46,923 nucleotides of DNA from Candidatus Copromonas faecavium (nom. illeg.) (GTDB lineage: Bacteria; Bacillota; Clostridia; Lachnospirales; Lachnospiraceae), in contig DVGC01000008.1 of the NCBI GenBank assembly GCA_018712915.1, forward strand, positions 1 through 46,923, given 5' to 3'. The notes under the pieces were generated by a model. It worked only from the letters and a program-made list of their open reading frames with translations. It ran no database searches and had not been told where the DNA came from. A program made the position numbers and the translations under genes. Below, one piece after another: positions 32,710 to 42,002 of the stretch. How positions within the stretch are numbered: the stretch's first letter is position 1; each line of letters opens with the position of its first letter.

Positions 32710-34290
32710 ATGACAAAAAAACTTATGCGCAGCCTGGTGCCTGCAATGGCGCTGACCCTCGCAGTAGGGATGTTTACGGGCTGCTCCGGAGGAAGCGGAG
32801 AGAGCTCCGCTGATACATCAGCCGGAGACAGTTCAGGGGAGTCCGTCAGCTCCGATACAGGGAGCACCGCAAAGGATACCCTGATTATCGCAACAGCCAA
32901 CGAGACTCCCAGCGTAACGACCAACGAGCACAATGCTGTGGCAGGCAACTATCTCAATCAGATGACCCATAACGGTCTTTTTAAGATGAACGAGAATCTG
33001 GAACCTGTTCCGGATCTTGTTGAGAGTTATGAGAACACCAGTGATACCGAATGGATTTTCCATCTGAAACAGGGCGTTTTGTTCCATAACGGAGAAGAAA
33101 TGACAGCGAAAGACGTGAAAGCTTCTCTTGAGCTCTGCAAGGAATCTCCTGAGGTTTCCCAGTATGGCGTATCAACAGGAACTATTGAGGTGGTTGATGA
33201 TTATACCGTTAAGATCACGACAGATGGCCCACAGTCCGGACTTCTTTCGGATTTGACCCACCATGGAAACTTTATCCTTCCTGCCGACCTGATTGAAAGC
33301 GGACATGACTTTAACTCCGAGCCTATCGGAACCGGTCCATACAAGCTGGTTGCATGGAACAGAGGTGAGAGCCTTGAATTTGAGGCGTTCGAGGATTATT
33401 TCGGCGGCGCTGCTCCTATTAAGCATGTGACCTGGAGAATTATTCCCGAAGGTTCCTCCAGAACGATGGCTCTGGAAGCCGGTGAAGTTGACCTGATTAT
33501 TGAAGTGGAAACGGCGGATATGACCCGTCTTGCGGAGACCGATGGCCTGACTCTTTACAGTGAGCCCGGTACGTCCCACAATTTCATGATGGTAAATAAT
33601 GAAATCGCTCCGTTCAACAATGCAGATTTCCGTAAAGCCATTGCTTCCGCAATCGATAAAGAAGCAATTGTACAGGTGGCTGTAAATGGCAATGCGACTC
33701 CGGTGGATGCGATGGTTCCGGATTGTTTCCCGGGAACAACGGCCGAGGGCGCGCCTACTTATGATCCGGAACAGGCGAAGGCTTACTTTGAAGCTTCCGG
33801 ACTGGATCCGGCTCAGTGCGGATTTACTTTGATCTGCTCCGATGATACCAAGCTTCGTGCAGGACAGGTGATTCAGAGCTCCTTAAAGGAAAATCTTGGA
33901 ATTGATGTACAGCTTGAGTCCATGGATCTTGCTACATATCTCGATGTAACCGCGACAGGCGATTATCAGGCGGCGATTGGCGGATATACTTCCAACAATC
34001 TTCTTGCTTATGCGCTTGGTGTATATCATTCCAGCTCCATCAATGCGTCTAACAAGACACGTACCAATGTTCCGGAAATTGATGCTCTTATTGAGGAAAT
34101 CCAGACGACTCTGGATCCGGAGGAAAATGAGGCAGTGATTACGGAATTTTCCAAGGCAATCAATGAGCTTTGCCCGCAGGTTCCGCTGTATATGCAGAAC
34201 AATACCCGTGCATACAAGTCTGAGCTTCAGGGCTTTAACCTGAATGCCGGAGGAACCACATACTATGAGCAGTTCAGCTGGGGAAACTAA
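32710..34290 (+). CDS. Family 5 substrate-binding lipoprotein, copy 4
   Basis: Peptide receptor paralogue (526 aa), lipobox FTGC (Cys25), and a shorter Ser/Gly/Asp linker than copy 3. It has the full family 5 layout and shares most sequence with copy 3. Differences include VNGNATPVDAMVPDC and ELQGFNLNAGGTT. GAGGTGAGAG precedes the ATG. This is the copy nearest the transporter genes, with 119 nt to the first permease and no terminator in between. Only a stem-loop at 34335-34376 intervenes, so this receptor is most likely the one co-transcribed with the permeases and ATPases. Confidence 0.93.
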   Translation: MTKKLMRSLVPAMALTLAVGMFTGCSGGSGESSADTSAGDSSGESVSSDTGSTAKDTLIIATANETPSVTTNEHNAVAGNYLNQMTHNGLFKMNENLEPVPDLVESYENTSDTEWIFHLKQGVLFHNGEEMTAKDVKASLELCKESPEVSQYGVSTGTIEVVDDYTVKITTDGPQSGLLSDLTHHGNFILPADLIESGHDFNSEPIGTGPYKLVAWNRGESLEFEAFEDYFGGAAPIKHVTWRIIPEGSSRTMALEAGEVDLIIEVETADMTRLAETDGLTLYSEPGTSHNFMMVNNEIAPFNNADFRKAIASAIDKEAIVQVAVNGNATPVDAMVPDCFPGTTAEGAPTYDPEQAKAYFEASGLDPAQCGFTLICSDDTKLRAGQVIQSSLKENLGIDVQLESMDLATYLDVTATGDYQAAIGGYTSNNLLAYALGVYHSSSINASNKTRTNVPEIDALIEEIQTTLDPEENEAVITEFSKAINELCPQVPLYMQNNTRAYKSELQGFNLNAGGTTYYEQFSWGN

Positions 34291-34334
34291 ACAGGAAGAA
34301 ATTCTGATTGATTCACCCGGCCTGGATAAATTAA

Positions 34335-34376
34335 GGAAGCAGGGGCCTGTCTGTGCAGGACAGAGGCTCCGCTTCC
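34335..34376 (+). other. Intercistronic stem-loop between receptor and permease
   Basis: GGAAGC (34335-34340) pairs with GCTTCC (34371-34376) around an inner CTGTC/GACAG stem. There is no T-run. Such hairpins often stabilise the 3' end of the abundant receptor message while allowing some readthrough. Confidence 0.5.
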
Positions 34377-34409
34377 CAACAAAACAAAGAAAGGAGAGGA
34401 TTATACAGC

Positions 34410-35339
34410 ATGATCAAGTTTATTATCAAACGTCTGATAGCACTGATTCCGGTGTTGATAGGTGTTTCATTGCTGGTATTCTTTATTCTCGACCTGGCTC
34501 CTGGTGATCCTGCTAAGACAATCCTCGGTGAGCAGGCGCGACCCGAAGATATCGAAGCGCTGCGTGAGGAAATGGGACTGAATGACCCGTTCTTTGTCCG
34601 TTATGGCCGCTATATGTGGGATCTGTGTCATGGTGATCTTGGCACTTCCTACAAAACACGTGCCCCTGTCGGCGAAGAAGTCTGGGCTCGTCTGCCAAAC
34701 ACATTCAAACTGGCAGCGACCTCAACAGTGATCGCTATTGTTCTTGCCCTTCCGCTGGGCGTCATAGCGGCCATCAAGCAAAATACGCTGTTTGATGGAG
34801 TCAGTATGTTTATATCGCTGCTAGGTATATCCATACCCATATTCTGGTTCGGCCTGCTGTTGATTCTGTTATTTGCAGTAAATCTTGGCTGGTTCCCTGT
34901 TTCCGGTGCGGATCAAGGAATCCGAAGCCTTGTGCTTCCCTCATTTGCCTTAGGCTTTCAGCACATGGCTGCCATTGCCCGTACAACCCGAAGCTCCATG
35001 CTTGAGACGATTCGTCAGGATTATATTCGTACCGTTCGTGCCAAGGGACTTCCGGAGCGCGAGGTTATTATTGACCATGCCTTAAGGAATGCGCTGATCC
35101 CGACCACAACGGTTATCGGACTTCAGATGGGTGGTATGCTGGGCGGTTCTGTATTGACAGAGAGCGTATTCGCATGGCCCGGCATTGGCCGTTACATGGT
35201 TCAGTCCATTCAGGGACGTGATATTCCGTCTGTAATGGGATGTATCATTATTTTCGCAATCAGTTTCGCGTTGATTAACCTGCTGGTCGACCTGATTTAT
35301 GGATTTATCGACCCGCGTATCAAAGCACAATATAAATAA
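34410..35339 (+). CDS. Peptide ABC transporter permease (DppB/OppB-like)
   Basis: First transmembrane subunit of the importer (309 aa). It starts with the family helix FIIKRLIALIPVLIGVSLLVFFIL and the periplasmic-loop segment DPAKTILGEQARPEDIEALREEMGLNDPFFVRYGRYMWDLCHGDLG-like. It shows the coupling EAA-type motif ARTTRSSMLETIRQDYIRTVRAKGLPE that contacts the ATPases, and ends in GFIDPRIK. About six membrane helices. The start at 34410 follows AAAGGAGAGG. It is followed by the second permease after 15 nt. The substrate is likely short peptides, judged from the family and the S9 peptidase downstream; nickel or sugars remain possible. Confidence 0.93.
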   Translation: MIKFIIKRLIALIPVLIGVSLLVFFILDLAPGDPAKTILGEQARPEDIEALREEMGLNDPFFVRYGRYMWDLCHGDLGTSYKTRAPVGEEVWARLPNTFKLAATSTVIAIVLALPLGVIAAIKQNTLFDGVSMFISLLGISIPIFWFGLLLILLFAVNLGWFPVSGADQGIRSLVLPSFALGFQHMAAIARTTRSSMLETIRQDYIRTVRAKGLPEREVIIDHALRNALIPTTTVIGLQMGGMLGGSVLTESVFAWPGIGRYMVQSIQGRDIPSVMGCIIIFAISFALINLLVDLIYGFIDPRIKAQYK

Positions 35340-35354
35340 GGAGGGGGAGAAATA

Positions 35355-36248
35355 ATGAGCAATGCTTCTGCAACGAATGGGAATGCGCAGGCTTCTGTAA
35401 AGAAGAAGAGCCAGATTGCTGACGTATGGAAACGTCTCTGTCGAAACAAGACGGCCATGCTTGGTCTTGTCATTATGATCCTGCTGGTTCTGATAGCGAT
35501 CCTTTCTCCTATCGTTTTTGACTATGATAATCAGGTAATTAAGACGGACTACTCCAGTACGCTTCAGTGGCCGTCAGCAGCCCACCCCTTCGGAACTGAT
35601 GAACTGGGCCGTGACATCCTGATTCGTACCATGTATGCAACCTCCATTTCACTGTCCATCGGTGTTGTTACCGTTATCGTGGCCCTGAGTATGGGACTGA
35701 TTCTCGGAGCTTCTGCCGGATATTTTGGCGGTAAAGTCGATATGGTTATCATGCGTATCATGGATATTTTCCTGGCGATTCCCGGTACACTTCTTGCAAT
35801 TTGTATCGTGGCTTCTCTGGGTAACTCGATTCCCAACCTGGTTATTGCCCAGGCCATTGCATCGACACCTACCTTTGCCCGTGTTGTCCGTGGTGCTGTT
35901 CTGACGGTTCGCGGCGCTGAGTATGTGGAGGCTGCAAGAGCCATCGGCGCAAAAGATGCAACGATCATCTTCCATGATGTTCTGCCAAACAGCCTTGCTC
36001 CGATTATCGTTCAGACAACGCTGCAGGTGGCATCTGTTATCCTGTCCATCGCTGGTCTTTCCTTCCTTGGACTTGGTATTCCGGCGCCGACTCCGGAATG
36101 GGGCGCAATGCTTTCTTCCGCCCGTTCCTATATCCGTGACTACAGCTATATGTGTATGTTCCCGGGTTGTGCTATCATGATCACTATCCTCGCACTTAAC
36201 CTTTTGGGCGATGGACTGCGGGATGCACTGGATCCCAGACTGCGTTAA
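35355..36248 (+). CDS. Peptide ABC transporter permease (DppC/OppC-like)
   Basis: Second transmembrane subunit (297 aa). It has a cytosolic N-terminal tail, then WKRLCRNKTAMLGLVIMILLVLIAILSP, HPFGTDELGRDILIRTMYATSISL and the EAA-type coupling segment VRGAVLTVRGAEYVEAARAIGAKDATIIFHDVLPN. The end GDGLRDALDPRLR is typical. A GGAGGGGGAG ribosome site lies just before the ATG. It forms one operon with the upstream permease and the two ATPases (gap to the next gene 12 nt). Confidence 0.94.
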   Translation: MSNASATNGNAQASVKKKSQIADVWKRLCRNKTAMLGLVIMILLVLIAILSPIVFDYDNQVIKTDYSSTLQWPSAAHPFGTDELGRDILIRTMYATSISLSIGVVTVIVALSMGLILGASAGYFGGKVDMVIMRIMDIFLAIPGTLLAICIVASLGNSIPNLVIAQAIASTPTFARVVRGAVLTVRGAEYVEAARAIGAKDATIIFHDVLPNSLAPIIVQTTLQVASVILSIAGLSFLGLGIPAPTPEWGAMLSSARSYIRDYSYMCMFPGCAIMITILALNLLGDGLRDALDPRLR

Positions 36249-36260
36249 GGGGGTATTGAG

Positions 36261-37280
36261 ATGAGTGAAAATGTAAAAAAAGAGAAGGATTTAACTGCCG
36301 AGATTAAAAATCTGGTAGTTGAATTCCGGACCGATTATGGTGTGGTTCAGGCCTTAAATGGTCTGGATATTGAGATTGAAAGAGGTAAGACTCTGGGACT
36401 GGTTGGAGAGACCGGTGCCGGTAAGACAACGACCGGACTGTCCCTGCTCCGCCTGATTCCGGATCCGCCGGGAGTCATTGTTTCCGGAAGCATTAAACTG
36501 GATGGAAAAGACATTCTTGCCATGGATGAAAAGGAAATGCAGAAACTGCGCGGTAAGACCGTAGCGATGATTTTCCAGGATCCCATGACATCCCTTGACC
36601 CGGTTATGACCGTTGAGGATCAGATTGCCGAGGTTATCCGTCTTCATGAGGAAGGCAGCAAGCAGGATCACTTAAAGCGTGCGCGCGAGATGCTGGAGCT
36701 GGTAGGTATCCCTGGAAGCCGCGGCGGCGAGTATCCTCATCAGTTCTCCGGCGGCATGAAGCAGCGAGTTGTTATCGCTATGGCTCTGGCCTGTAACCCG
36801 GAACTTCTGATTGCCGATGAGCCGACAACAGCTTTGGATGTTACCATTCAGGCGCAGGTTCTTGAAATGATGAAAGGCCTGCGTGAGAAATACAATACAT
36901 CCATGCTGATGATTACTCATGATCTGGGAATTGTTGCCGAGATTTGTGACGAGGTTTCCGTTATTTACGCGGGCCGTGTCATTGAGCACGGAACCCTGGA
37001 GGATATTTTTGAGAACACTCGTCATCCGTATACGGAGGGTCTGTTCAACTCCCTGCCCAACCTGGAGGATCGCCAGGCACAGTTAAAGCCTATTAAGGGT
37101 TTGATGCCTGACCCCAGCAATCTTCCCAAGGGCTGCGCATTCTGTCCGCGGTGCGATTATGCTATGGAAATCTGTAAGACAGAAAAGCCGCAGCGTGTTT
37201 ACCGGAATGAGACCCACTATGTGGAGTGTCATCTTTACAACAAAGATAATATTCAAGAAGGAAAGGTGGGAAGACGATGA
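36261..37280 (+). CDS. Peptide ABC transporter ATP-binding protein (DppD/OppD-like)
   Basis: One of two ATPases powering import (339 aa). Walker A reads [11 protein letters not shown] where most relatives have GESGSGKS. The Q-loop is [15 protein letters not shown], the signature FSGGMKQRV, Walker [13 protein letters not shown], the H-loop MITHDLGIV. The C-terminal oligopeptide-transporter extension carries a Cys motif ([14 protein letters not shown]) that in related DppD proteins can hold an iron-sulfur cluster. Its stop overlaps the next start (ATGA at 37277-37280), so the two subunits are translationally coupled. Confidence 0.95.
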   Translation: MSENVKKEKDLTAEIKNLVVEFRTDYGVVQALNGLDIEIERGKTLGLVGETGAGKTTTGLSLLRLIPDPPGVIVSGSIKLDGKDILAMDEKEMQKLRGKTVAMIFQDPMTSLDPVMTVEDQIAEVIRLHEEGSKQDHLKRAREMLELVGIPGSRGGEYPHQFSGGMKQRVVIAMALACNPELLIADEPTTALDVTIQAQVLEMMKGLREKYNTSMLMITHDLGIVAEICDEVSVIYAGRVIEHGTLEDIFENTRHPYTEGLFNSLPNLEDRQAQLKPIKGLMPDPSNLPKGCAFCPRCDYAMEICKTEKPQRVYRNETHYVECHLYNKDNIQEGKVGRR

Positions 37281-38230
37281 GCACACAGCCGTTGCTTGAT
37301 GTCAGAAACTTAAAGAAATATTTCAAGACTTCACGCGGCATGCTGCATGCCGTTGATGATGTCACCTTTACCATTGAAAGAGGTAAGACTCTTGGTGTTG
37401 TAGGTGAGTCCGGCTGTGGAAAGTCTACAACAGGCCGTGCCATTCTTCGCCTTCTGGAACCCACATCTGGTGAGGTTTATTTTGAGGGAGAAGATGTGGT
37501 TAAGCTTTCCAAGGAAGAGATGAGAAAGAAACGGGCAGAGATGCAGATCATTTTCCAGGATCCGTTCTCCAGCCTGAATCCCCGTAAAACGATCAGCCAG
37601 ATCATCGCAGACCCGTTAAAAATCAATAAGATTATAACGAATAAGAATGATCAGATGGATCGTGTTCGGGAGCTGATGGAGATTGTAGGTCTGGCTGACC
37701 GTCTGATCAACACCTATCCTCATGAGCTGGATGGCGGACGCCGTCAGCGTATCGGAATTGCCCGTGCACTGGCTATGAATCCCAAGTTCATTGTCTGTGA
37801 CGAACCGGTATCCGCTCTGGATGTATCCATTCAGGCTCAGATCCTGAACCTGCTGAAGGAACTTCAGAATAAGATGGGTCTGACCTATATGTTCATCACT
37901 CATGACCTGTCCGTCGTAAACCATTTCTCAGATGACATTGCCGTTATGTATCTGGGCAGACTGATTGAGAAAGCTCCGTCAGAGGAGCTGTTCGCAAACC
38001 CGGTTCATCCCTATACACAGGCTCTGCTGTCTGCGATTCCGATCCCCTCTCTGCGCAACCGTCGTGAGAGAATCATCTTAAAGGGCGAGATTACATCTCC
38101 TATCGAGCCGCCCGCAGCCTGCCGGTTTGCCAACCGGTGTCCGCGTGCAACAGAGCGCTGTCATGGAGAGGAGCCGCCGCTTAAGGAAATCAGCCCGGGA
38201 CATTTTGTGTCCTGTTTCCTTGCTGAGTAA
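37277..38230 (+). CDS. Peptide ABC transporter ATP-binding protein (DppF/OppF-like)
   Basis: Second ATPase of the importer (317 aa). Walker [13 protein letters not shown]-loop [13 protein letters not shown], Walker [13 protein letters not shown] and H-loop FITHDLSVV are intact. The signature reads [13 protein letters not shown], with Asp in place of the Ser of LSGGQ, so the two ATP sites of the heterodimer are probably unequal. The C-terminal oligopeptide domain has the Cys-containing [14 protein letters not shown] segment. It begins inside the stop codon of the partner ATPase and ends the transport operon before a terminator at 38249. Confidence 0.95.
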   Translation: MSTQPLLDVRNLKKYFKTSRGMLHAVDDVTFTIERGKTLGVVGESGCGKSTTGRAILRLLEPTSGEVYFEGEDVVKLSKEEMRKKRAEMQIIFQDPFSSLNPRKTISQIIADPLKINKIITNKNDQMDRVRELMEIVGLADRLINTYPHELDGGRRQRIGIARALAMNPKFIVCDEPVSALDVSIQAQILNLLKELQNKMGLTYMFITHDLSVVNHFSDDIAVMYLGRLIEKAPSEELFANPVHPYTQALLSAIPIPSLRNRRERIILKGEITSPIEPPAACRFANRCPRATERCHGEEPPLKEISPGHFVSCFLAE

Positions 38231-38248
38231 TCGGCAGGTATATGCGTT

Positions 38249-38294
38249 AAAAATCCAGTCGGGACACGAAAGCCAGTGTTCTGGCTGGATTTTT
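38249..38294 (+). terminator. Terminator after the transport operon
   Basis: AAAAATCCAG (38249-38258) pairs with CTGGATTTTT (38285-38294). Confidence 0.75.
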
Positions 38295-38374
38295 CTCTGA
38301 TTGGGGAAAAACCAGGCGGAAAAGAGAACTGTCTGAAAAGAAAAAGTAAATCGAAAGGGGAGGGAAAACACATC

Positions 38375-40357
38375 ATGAAACAGATTGGGATCAACGATTT
38401 TACCTATTATAATTATCCGACGGGGATGACCATTTCTCCCGATGGAAAGCATGGAATCATTGCGGTGGTGAATGCCAATGAGGAGCGGAACTGTTATGAT
38501 TCCTGCCTGTGGCTTTATGATATGGAAAACGGCACATGCAGAAAGCTGACCAACGGAAAGAAGGAGAGAAACTTTATCTGGCTGGATTCGGAGACGGTTC
38601 TTTTCCTTTCTGACAGAGAGAAGCGCCATCAGGAGGAAATCAAGAAAGGAGAAGACTGGAGCTGCTTTTACCGGATTTCCATCCACGGCGGAGAGGCGGA
38701 GTTTGCCTTTGAGGTTCCGTATAAAGTCCAGAAGATGAAGCTGGCAGGAAAGAAGCTGGTATTGACCATTAAATACGACTACCAGAAGCCGGATTTTGCC
38801 CATATGGAGGAGGAAGAAAAGAAGAAAGCCTTCAAACAGTGGGAAGAGGAGAAGGATTACGAGGTATTTGATGAGCTTCCTTTCTGGGCCAACGGACAGG
38901 GCATCGTCAATAAAAAGAGAAGCCGGCTGGCCATTTATGATATGGAGAGTGGTGAGACCAGGATTGTAAGCCCGGATTATGAGAATGTGGAAGGCGTCTG
39001 GGTGGAGGAAGGAGATAAGATTCTCTACATTTCCAGCCTCTATACGGACAAAAAGGATGTTTATCAGGGACTGAAGATGTATACGATTTCTTCTGACCAG
39101 CTGGAAACCATCGTGGAGCAGAAAGACATGAGCATTGATTATGCCTGCATCCTGAAAGGAAAGATCACCTTCTTTGGTTCTTATATGAAGGATTACGGCT
39201 TCAATGAAAATGATAAGCTGTATACGGTGGAAAAAGGAGTGGTGACTCTGCTGGCGGATTACGATGACAGCATCCATAATTCCATCTGCTGTGACTGTAA
39301 ATTTGATGACGGAGCGTCTGCGGTTCATGACGAGAATTACATTTATTTCATCGCGACCTTAAGAAAGCAGAGCGTGATCCGCTGGTTTGACGCTGCCGGA
39401 CATATGGAAACACTGGTGGACCGTCAGGGCAGCGTTCACAGTCTGGCGCTTCTTGGAGATAAAATCTATTATCCGGCCATGCGGGATATGGGACTGACAG
39501 AGATTTACTGCTTTGACGGAACAGAGGAGAAGAAGCTGACCTCCTTTAATGATGCCGTGATGGCAGAGCGGACGGTTTGCCCGGTAGAAGAATTTACCTT
39601 TACCTGCCAGGGGCTGGAACTGGATGGATATGTGATGAAGCCGGTGAACTTTGATCCGGCAAAGAAGTATCCGGGTATTCTGACAGTTCATGGAGGCCCG
39701 CGTGCTACCTTTGGTCCCACCTTCTTCCATGAGAGCCAGGTTTTTGCCAATGCCGGATATTTTGTATTCTTTACCAACCCTCTGGGAAGTGATGGACGCG
39801 GTAATGAATTTGCCGATATTACTGGAAAGCACGGCGGAATTGATTTTGACTGCTGCATGGCCATGACGGATGAAGTATTAAAGCGGTATCCGCAGATTGA
39901 TGAAAAGCGTCTGGGTATTATGGGCGGCAGCTACGGCGGTTTCATGACCAACTGGGCCATCGGAAATACGACCCGGTTTGCTGCGGCATGCTCTCAGAGA
40001 AGCATTGCCAACTGGATTTCCAAGTGCATGACCACAGATATTGGATATTATTTCAATATGGATCAGCTGAAGGCTGACCCGTGGACCAGCCCGGAGAAGA
40101 TGTGGGAGCATTCACCGCTGAAGTATGCCGATATGGCCAAGACGCCGACACTGTTTATTCAGTCGGATGAAGATTACCGCTGCTGGATGGGAGATGCCCT
40201 CCAGATGTTCTCGGCGTTAAAGTATTTCGGCGTGGAGTCCAGGGTTTGCCTGTTCCATGGAGAAAATCATGAGCTGTCCCGGTCCGGAAAGCCGAAACAC
40301 AGAATCCGCCGGATGACAGAGATGATGAACTGGTTTGACCGGTATCTGAAAGATTAA
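38375..40357 (+). CDS. S9 family (prolyl oligopeptidase-type) peptidase
   Basis: A serine peptidase (660 aa) that trims short peptides, acylaminoacyl-peptidase/DPP-like subgroup. An N-terminal propeller-like half (to about residue 400) precedes the alpha/beta-hydrolase half. That half has an oxyanion-type HGGPRATFG, the nucleophile elbow GGSYGG (Ser519), the acid in SDEDYR (Asp600) and the catalytic His in GENHEL (His632). There is no signal peptide, so it is cytosolic. The start at 38375 has AAAGGGGAGG 9 nt upstream; the frame is open further left, but that region is the terminator. Following a peptide importer, it likely degrades imported peptides. Confidence 0.92.
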   Translation: MKQIGINDFTYYNYPTGMTISPDGKHGIIAVVNANEERNCYDSCLWLYDMENGTCRKLTNGKKERNFIWLDSETVLFLSDREKRHQEEIKKGEDWSCFYRISIHGGEAEFAFEVPYKVQKMKLAGKKLVLTIKYDYQKPDFAHMEEEEKKKAFKQWEEEKDYEVFDELPFWANGQGIVNKKRSRLAIYDMESGETRIVSPDYENVEGVWVEEGDKILYISSLYTDKKDVYQGLKMYTISSDQLETIVEQKDMSIDYACILKGKITFFGSYMKDYGFNENDKLYTVEKGVVTLLADYDDSIHNSICCDCKFDDGASAVHDENYIYFIATLRKQSVIRWFDAAGHMETLVDRQGSVHSLALLGDKIYYPAMRDMGLTEIYCFDGTEEKKLTSFNDAVMAERTVCPVEEFTFTCQGLELDGYVMKPVNFDPAKKYPGILTVHGGPRATFGPTFFHESQVFANAGYFVFFTNPLGSDGRGNEFADITGKHGGIDFDCCMAMTDEVLKRYPQIDEKRLGIMGGSYGGFMTNWAIGNTTRFAAACSQRSIANWISKCMTTDIGYYFNMDQLKADPWTSPEKMWEHSPLKYADMAKTPTLFIQSDEDYRCWMGDALQMFSALKYFGVESRVCLFHGENHELSRSGKPKHRIRRMTEMMNWFDRYLKD

Positions 40358-40389
40358 ATCTATTTGAAAAAAAGAAACGATGATTGAAG

Positions 40390-40431
40390 TCCGGCATTGG
40401 AAATGTCAAACAAATCCGATGCCGGATTTTT
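40390..40431 (+). terminator. Terminator after the S9 peptidase gene
   Basis: TCCGGCAT (40390-40397) pairs with ATGCCGGA (40419-40426), then T5. Confidence 0.8.
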
Positions 40432-40520
40432 CTGCCTGTCGTTTCAGACAGAATAGCTGCGTCTTCGTGGTGGACAAAAGATTCCGGAAAATGTGGCAAT
40501 TTCACGTCATCCGCCTTTTT

Positions 40521-40552
40521 CCGGTGACATTTCACCGGATCTATAGTATAAT
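40521..40552 (+). promoter_or_regulatory. Promoter overlapped by an 18-nt palindrome
   Basis: CCGGTGACATTTCACCGG (40521-40538) is an inverted repeat with 7-bp arms. It covers the -35 GTGACA (40524-40529), which is 17 nt from TATAAT (40547-40552). This is a typical repressor-operator layout. Confidence 0.6.
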
Positions 40553-40703
40553 GAACTGCAAGGAAGGCATGATGCGTGCGCATGCCGGTTTCTGTGTTTT
40601 CTGCAGAAAGCCGGGTGCATAGAGGATGCCGTGGCAAAGCCAGGGCATTGCGGCTTCAGGGAAAACATGATTCCTTTTCAGTTTATAATGAGGTGGTTGA
40701 TTG

Positions 40704-41546
40704 ATGCGGAAACGCTTTTTTTCGATATGTCTGGCGGCGGCTACGGTTTTGACCGCAGGGCTGGCCGGTTTTTCTTCTCTTGGCGCTACGGAACAGGTGG
40801 GGGTGGATACCCTTGTTCTGGAAACAGAGGCAGCCAGCGAGGAGGAAGTTCCGGTTGATATTGGCTGGAAAACAGAGCAGGATAACGGCAAATGGATTGA
40901 GGATATGGGAATCTCAGGCGATGCCAACAGCCTGATTCTTGTGATTAACAATTTGGATAAGACCAATGGAATGAGACTTCCGGCTGCGGAAGAGGAACTG
41001 CAGAGGAAAATGAATCAGAGAGCTCCTCTGGCCGGCAATTCCCGGCTGATTTATCTTTCAAAAACGGAAGATGGAGGATGGCAGGAGAATTTTTCAGTCA
41101 ACTGTTTTATTTCCGGGGGACAGGAGATGGCGCCGGAGGATATTTACGGTGCATACCGGCTGGAAAGTGCCTTCGGCAGTATGGAGGATCCGGGAAGTCT
41201 GGTGCCGTATTATGTGCTGACGGATCAGGACTATTGGGTAACGGATCCGGACGATGAGGAGTTTGGCCAGCTGTACCGGGCGAGAAAGAATGAGACCGTG
41301 CCGGAGCAGTATGTGAATCTGCTGGAGCGAAAGGCGTTTTCCAATTATGGAATGATTTTAAAGCCGGAGGCGGAAGGGAGCGCGTATCCTGCGCTGGTGG
41401 TTGACTGCCAGCAGGCCAGCACCTATGACGGTACGTTTGCGGGGATTCAGTTGTCAGAGTCGTATGTGCGGATGCTGATCCAGTCCATTGATGAGGGAAC
41501 CAGGATTCTGATTGCCGGAGAGGTAGAAGATTTGGAGGGATTATAA
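40704..41546 (+). CDS. Secreted protein of unknown function
   Basis: A 280-aa protein with an N-terminal signal peptide (MRKRFFSICLAAATVLTAGLAGFSSLGA) that lacks a lipobox Cys, so it is probably released or cell-wall associated. The mature part has no family motif I recognise. It contains a hydrophobic strand SLILVINNLD and a central ISGGQEMAPEDIYGAYRLESAFGSMEDPGS stretch. The start at 40704 has GAGGTGG 7 nt upstream; a TTG just before is unlikely. It is monocistronic behind an operator-like promoter and ends at a strong terminator. It does not resemble the RCC1-like lipoproteins. Confidence 0.65.
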   Translation: MRKRFFSICLAAATVLTAGLAGFSSLGATEQVGVDTLVLETEAASEEEVPVDIGWKTEQDNGKWIEDMGISGDANSLILVINNLDKTNGMRLPAAEEELQRKMNQRAPLAGNSRLIYLSKTEDGGWQENFSVNCFISGGQEMAPEDIYGAYRLESAFGSMEDPGSLVPYYVLTDQDYWVTDPDDEEFGQLYRARKNETVPEQYVNLLERKAFSNYGMILKPEAEGSAYPALVVDCQQASTYDGTFAGIQLSESYVRMLIQSIDEGTRILIAGEVEDLEGL

Positions 41547-41651
41547 ATCTCTGAATCAATGGAAGGAACCAGGAAGCTTCAGTGAAGTGGGCCTTCCTAT
41601 TTAAAAAGATAGTTTCACAGGTTTGTTTTAAGGATAAAAGGATGAAAGGAT

Positions 41652-41692
41652 AAAAAAACACAGACGGCGGGATTCGCGGTCTGTGTTTTTTT
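41652..41692. terminator. Bidirectional terminator
   Basis: An A7 run, ACACAGAC (41658-41665) pairing with GTCTGTGT (41679-41686), then a T7 run. It serves the secreted-protein gene rightwards and the small-protein pair leftwards. Confidence 0.9.
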
Positions 41693-41699
41693 AATCCTT

Positions 41700-41978
41700 T
41701 CAGCTGGAAGACAGTTTTTTCGCCAGCTCCTGAATGAGCTGAGCTTTTTTCTTTTCCTCCGGCGTCATATCCTCTGTCAGGATGGAGAAAAGGAGCATTC
41801 GTTCTTCCTGTGACAGGGGATGGCCGGCCTGATTCAGCTGCTGGTTAAATTCAAGAAAAACAGCGTATTTTTGATTTCCGGATGCCTTGGACAGCCGTTT
41901 CGCAAAATCGGAAAGCAGCCGGAGCTTCTTTGGATCCATCCGCTGCAGTCTTGGATCAGATGTCCAGTTCTGGTTCAT
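41700..41978 (-). CDS. Small helical protein of unknown function
   Basis: A 92-aa cytosolic protein, predicted almost all helical and rich in Lys, Gln and Leu, with repeating hydrophobic positions (RLQRMDPKKLRLLSDFAKRL, LFSILTEDMTPEEKKKAQLIQELAKKL). No family is recognised. CGAGGAGG ends about 7 nt before the ATG. It is the second gene of a pair, 24 nt after the 42003-42437 gene, and both end at the terminator at 41652. The conserved pairing suggests they act together. Confidence 0.65.
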   Translation of the reverse strand: MNQNWTSDPRLQRMDPKKLRLLSDFAKRLSKASGNQKYAVFLEFNQQLNQAGHPLSQEERMLLFSILTEDMTPEEKKKAQLIQELAKKLSSS

Positions 41979-42002
41979 GTATCGCCTCCTCGTTATGGAA
42001 TT

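Larger units (their letters stand above)
40358..40703. other. Gap with terminator, operator-like palindrome and promoter
   Basis: Contains the S9 terminator (40390-40431), an 18-nt palindrome over a promoter (40521-40552) and a leader of about 145 nt. Short open frames here have no ribosome site. Confidence 0.6.

Noticed and set aside
38078-39328. Long open frame antisense to the OppF-like 3' end and S9 peptidase gene
   Set aside because: It lies opposite genes with clear motifs, crosses the terminator at 38249, and has no ribosome site or family features.
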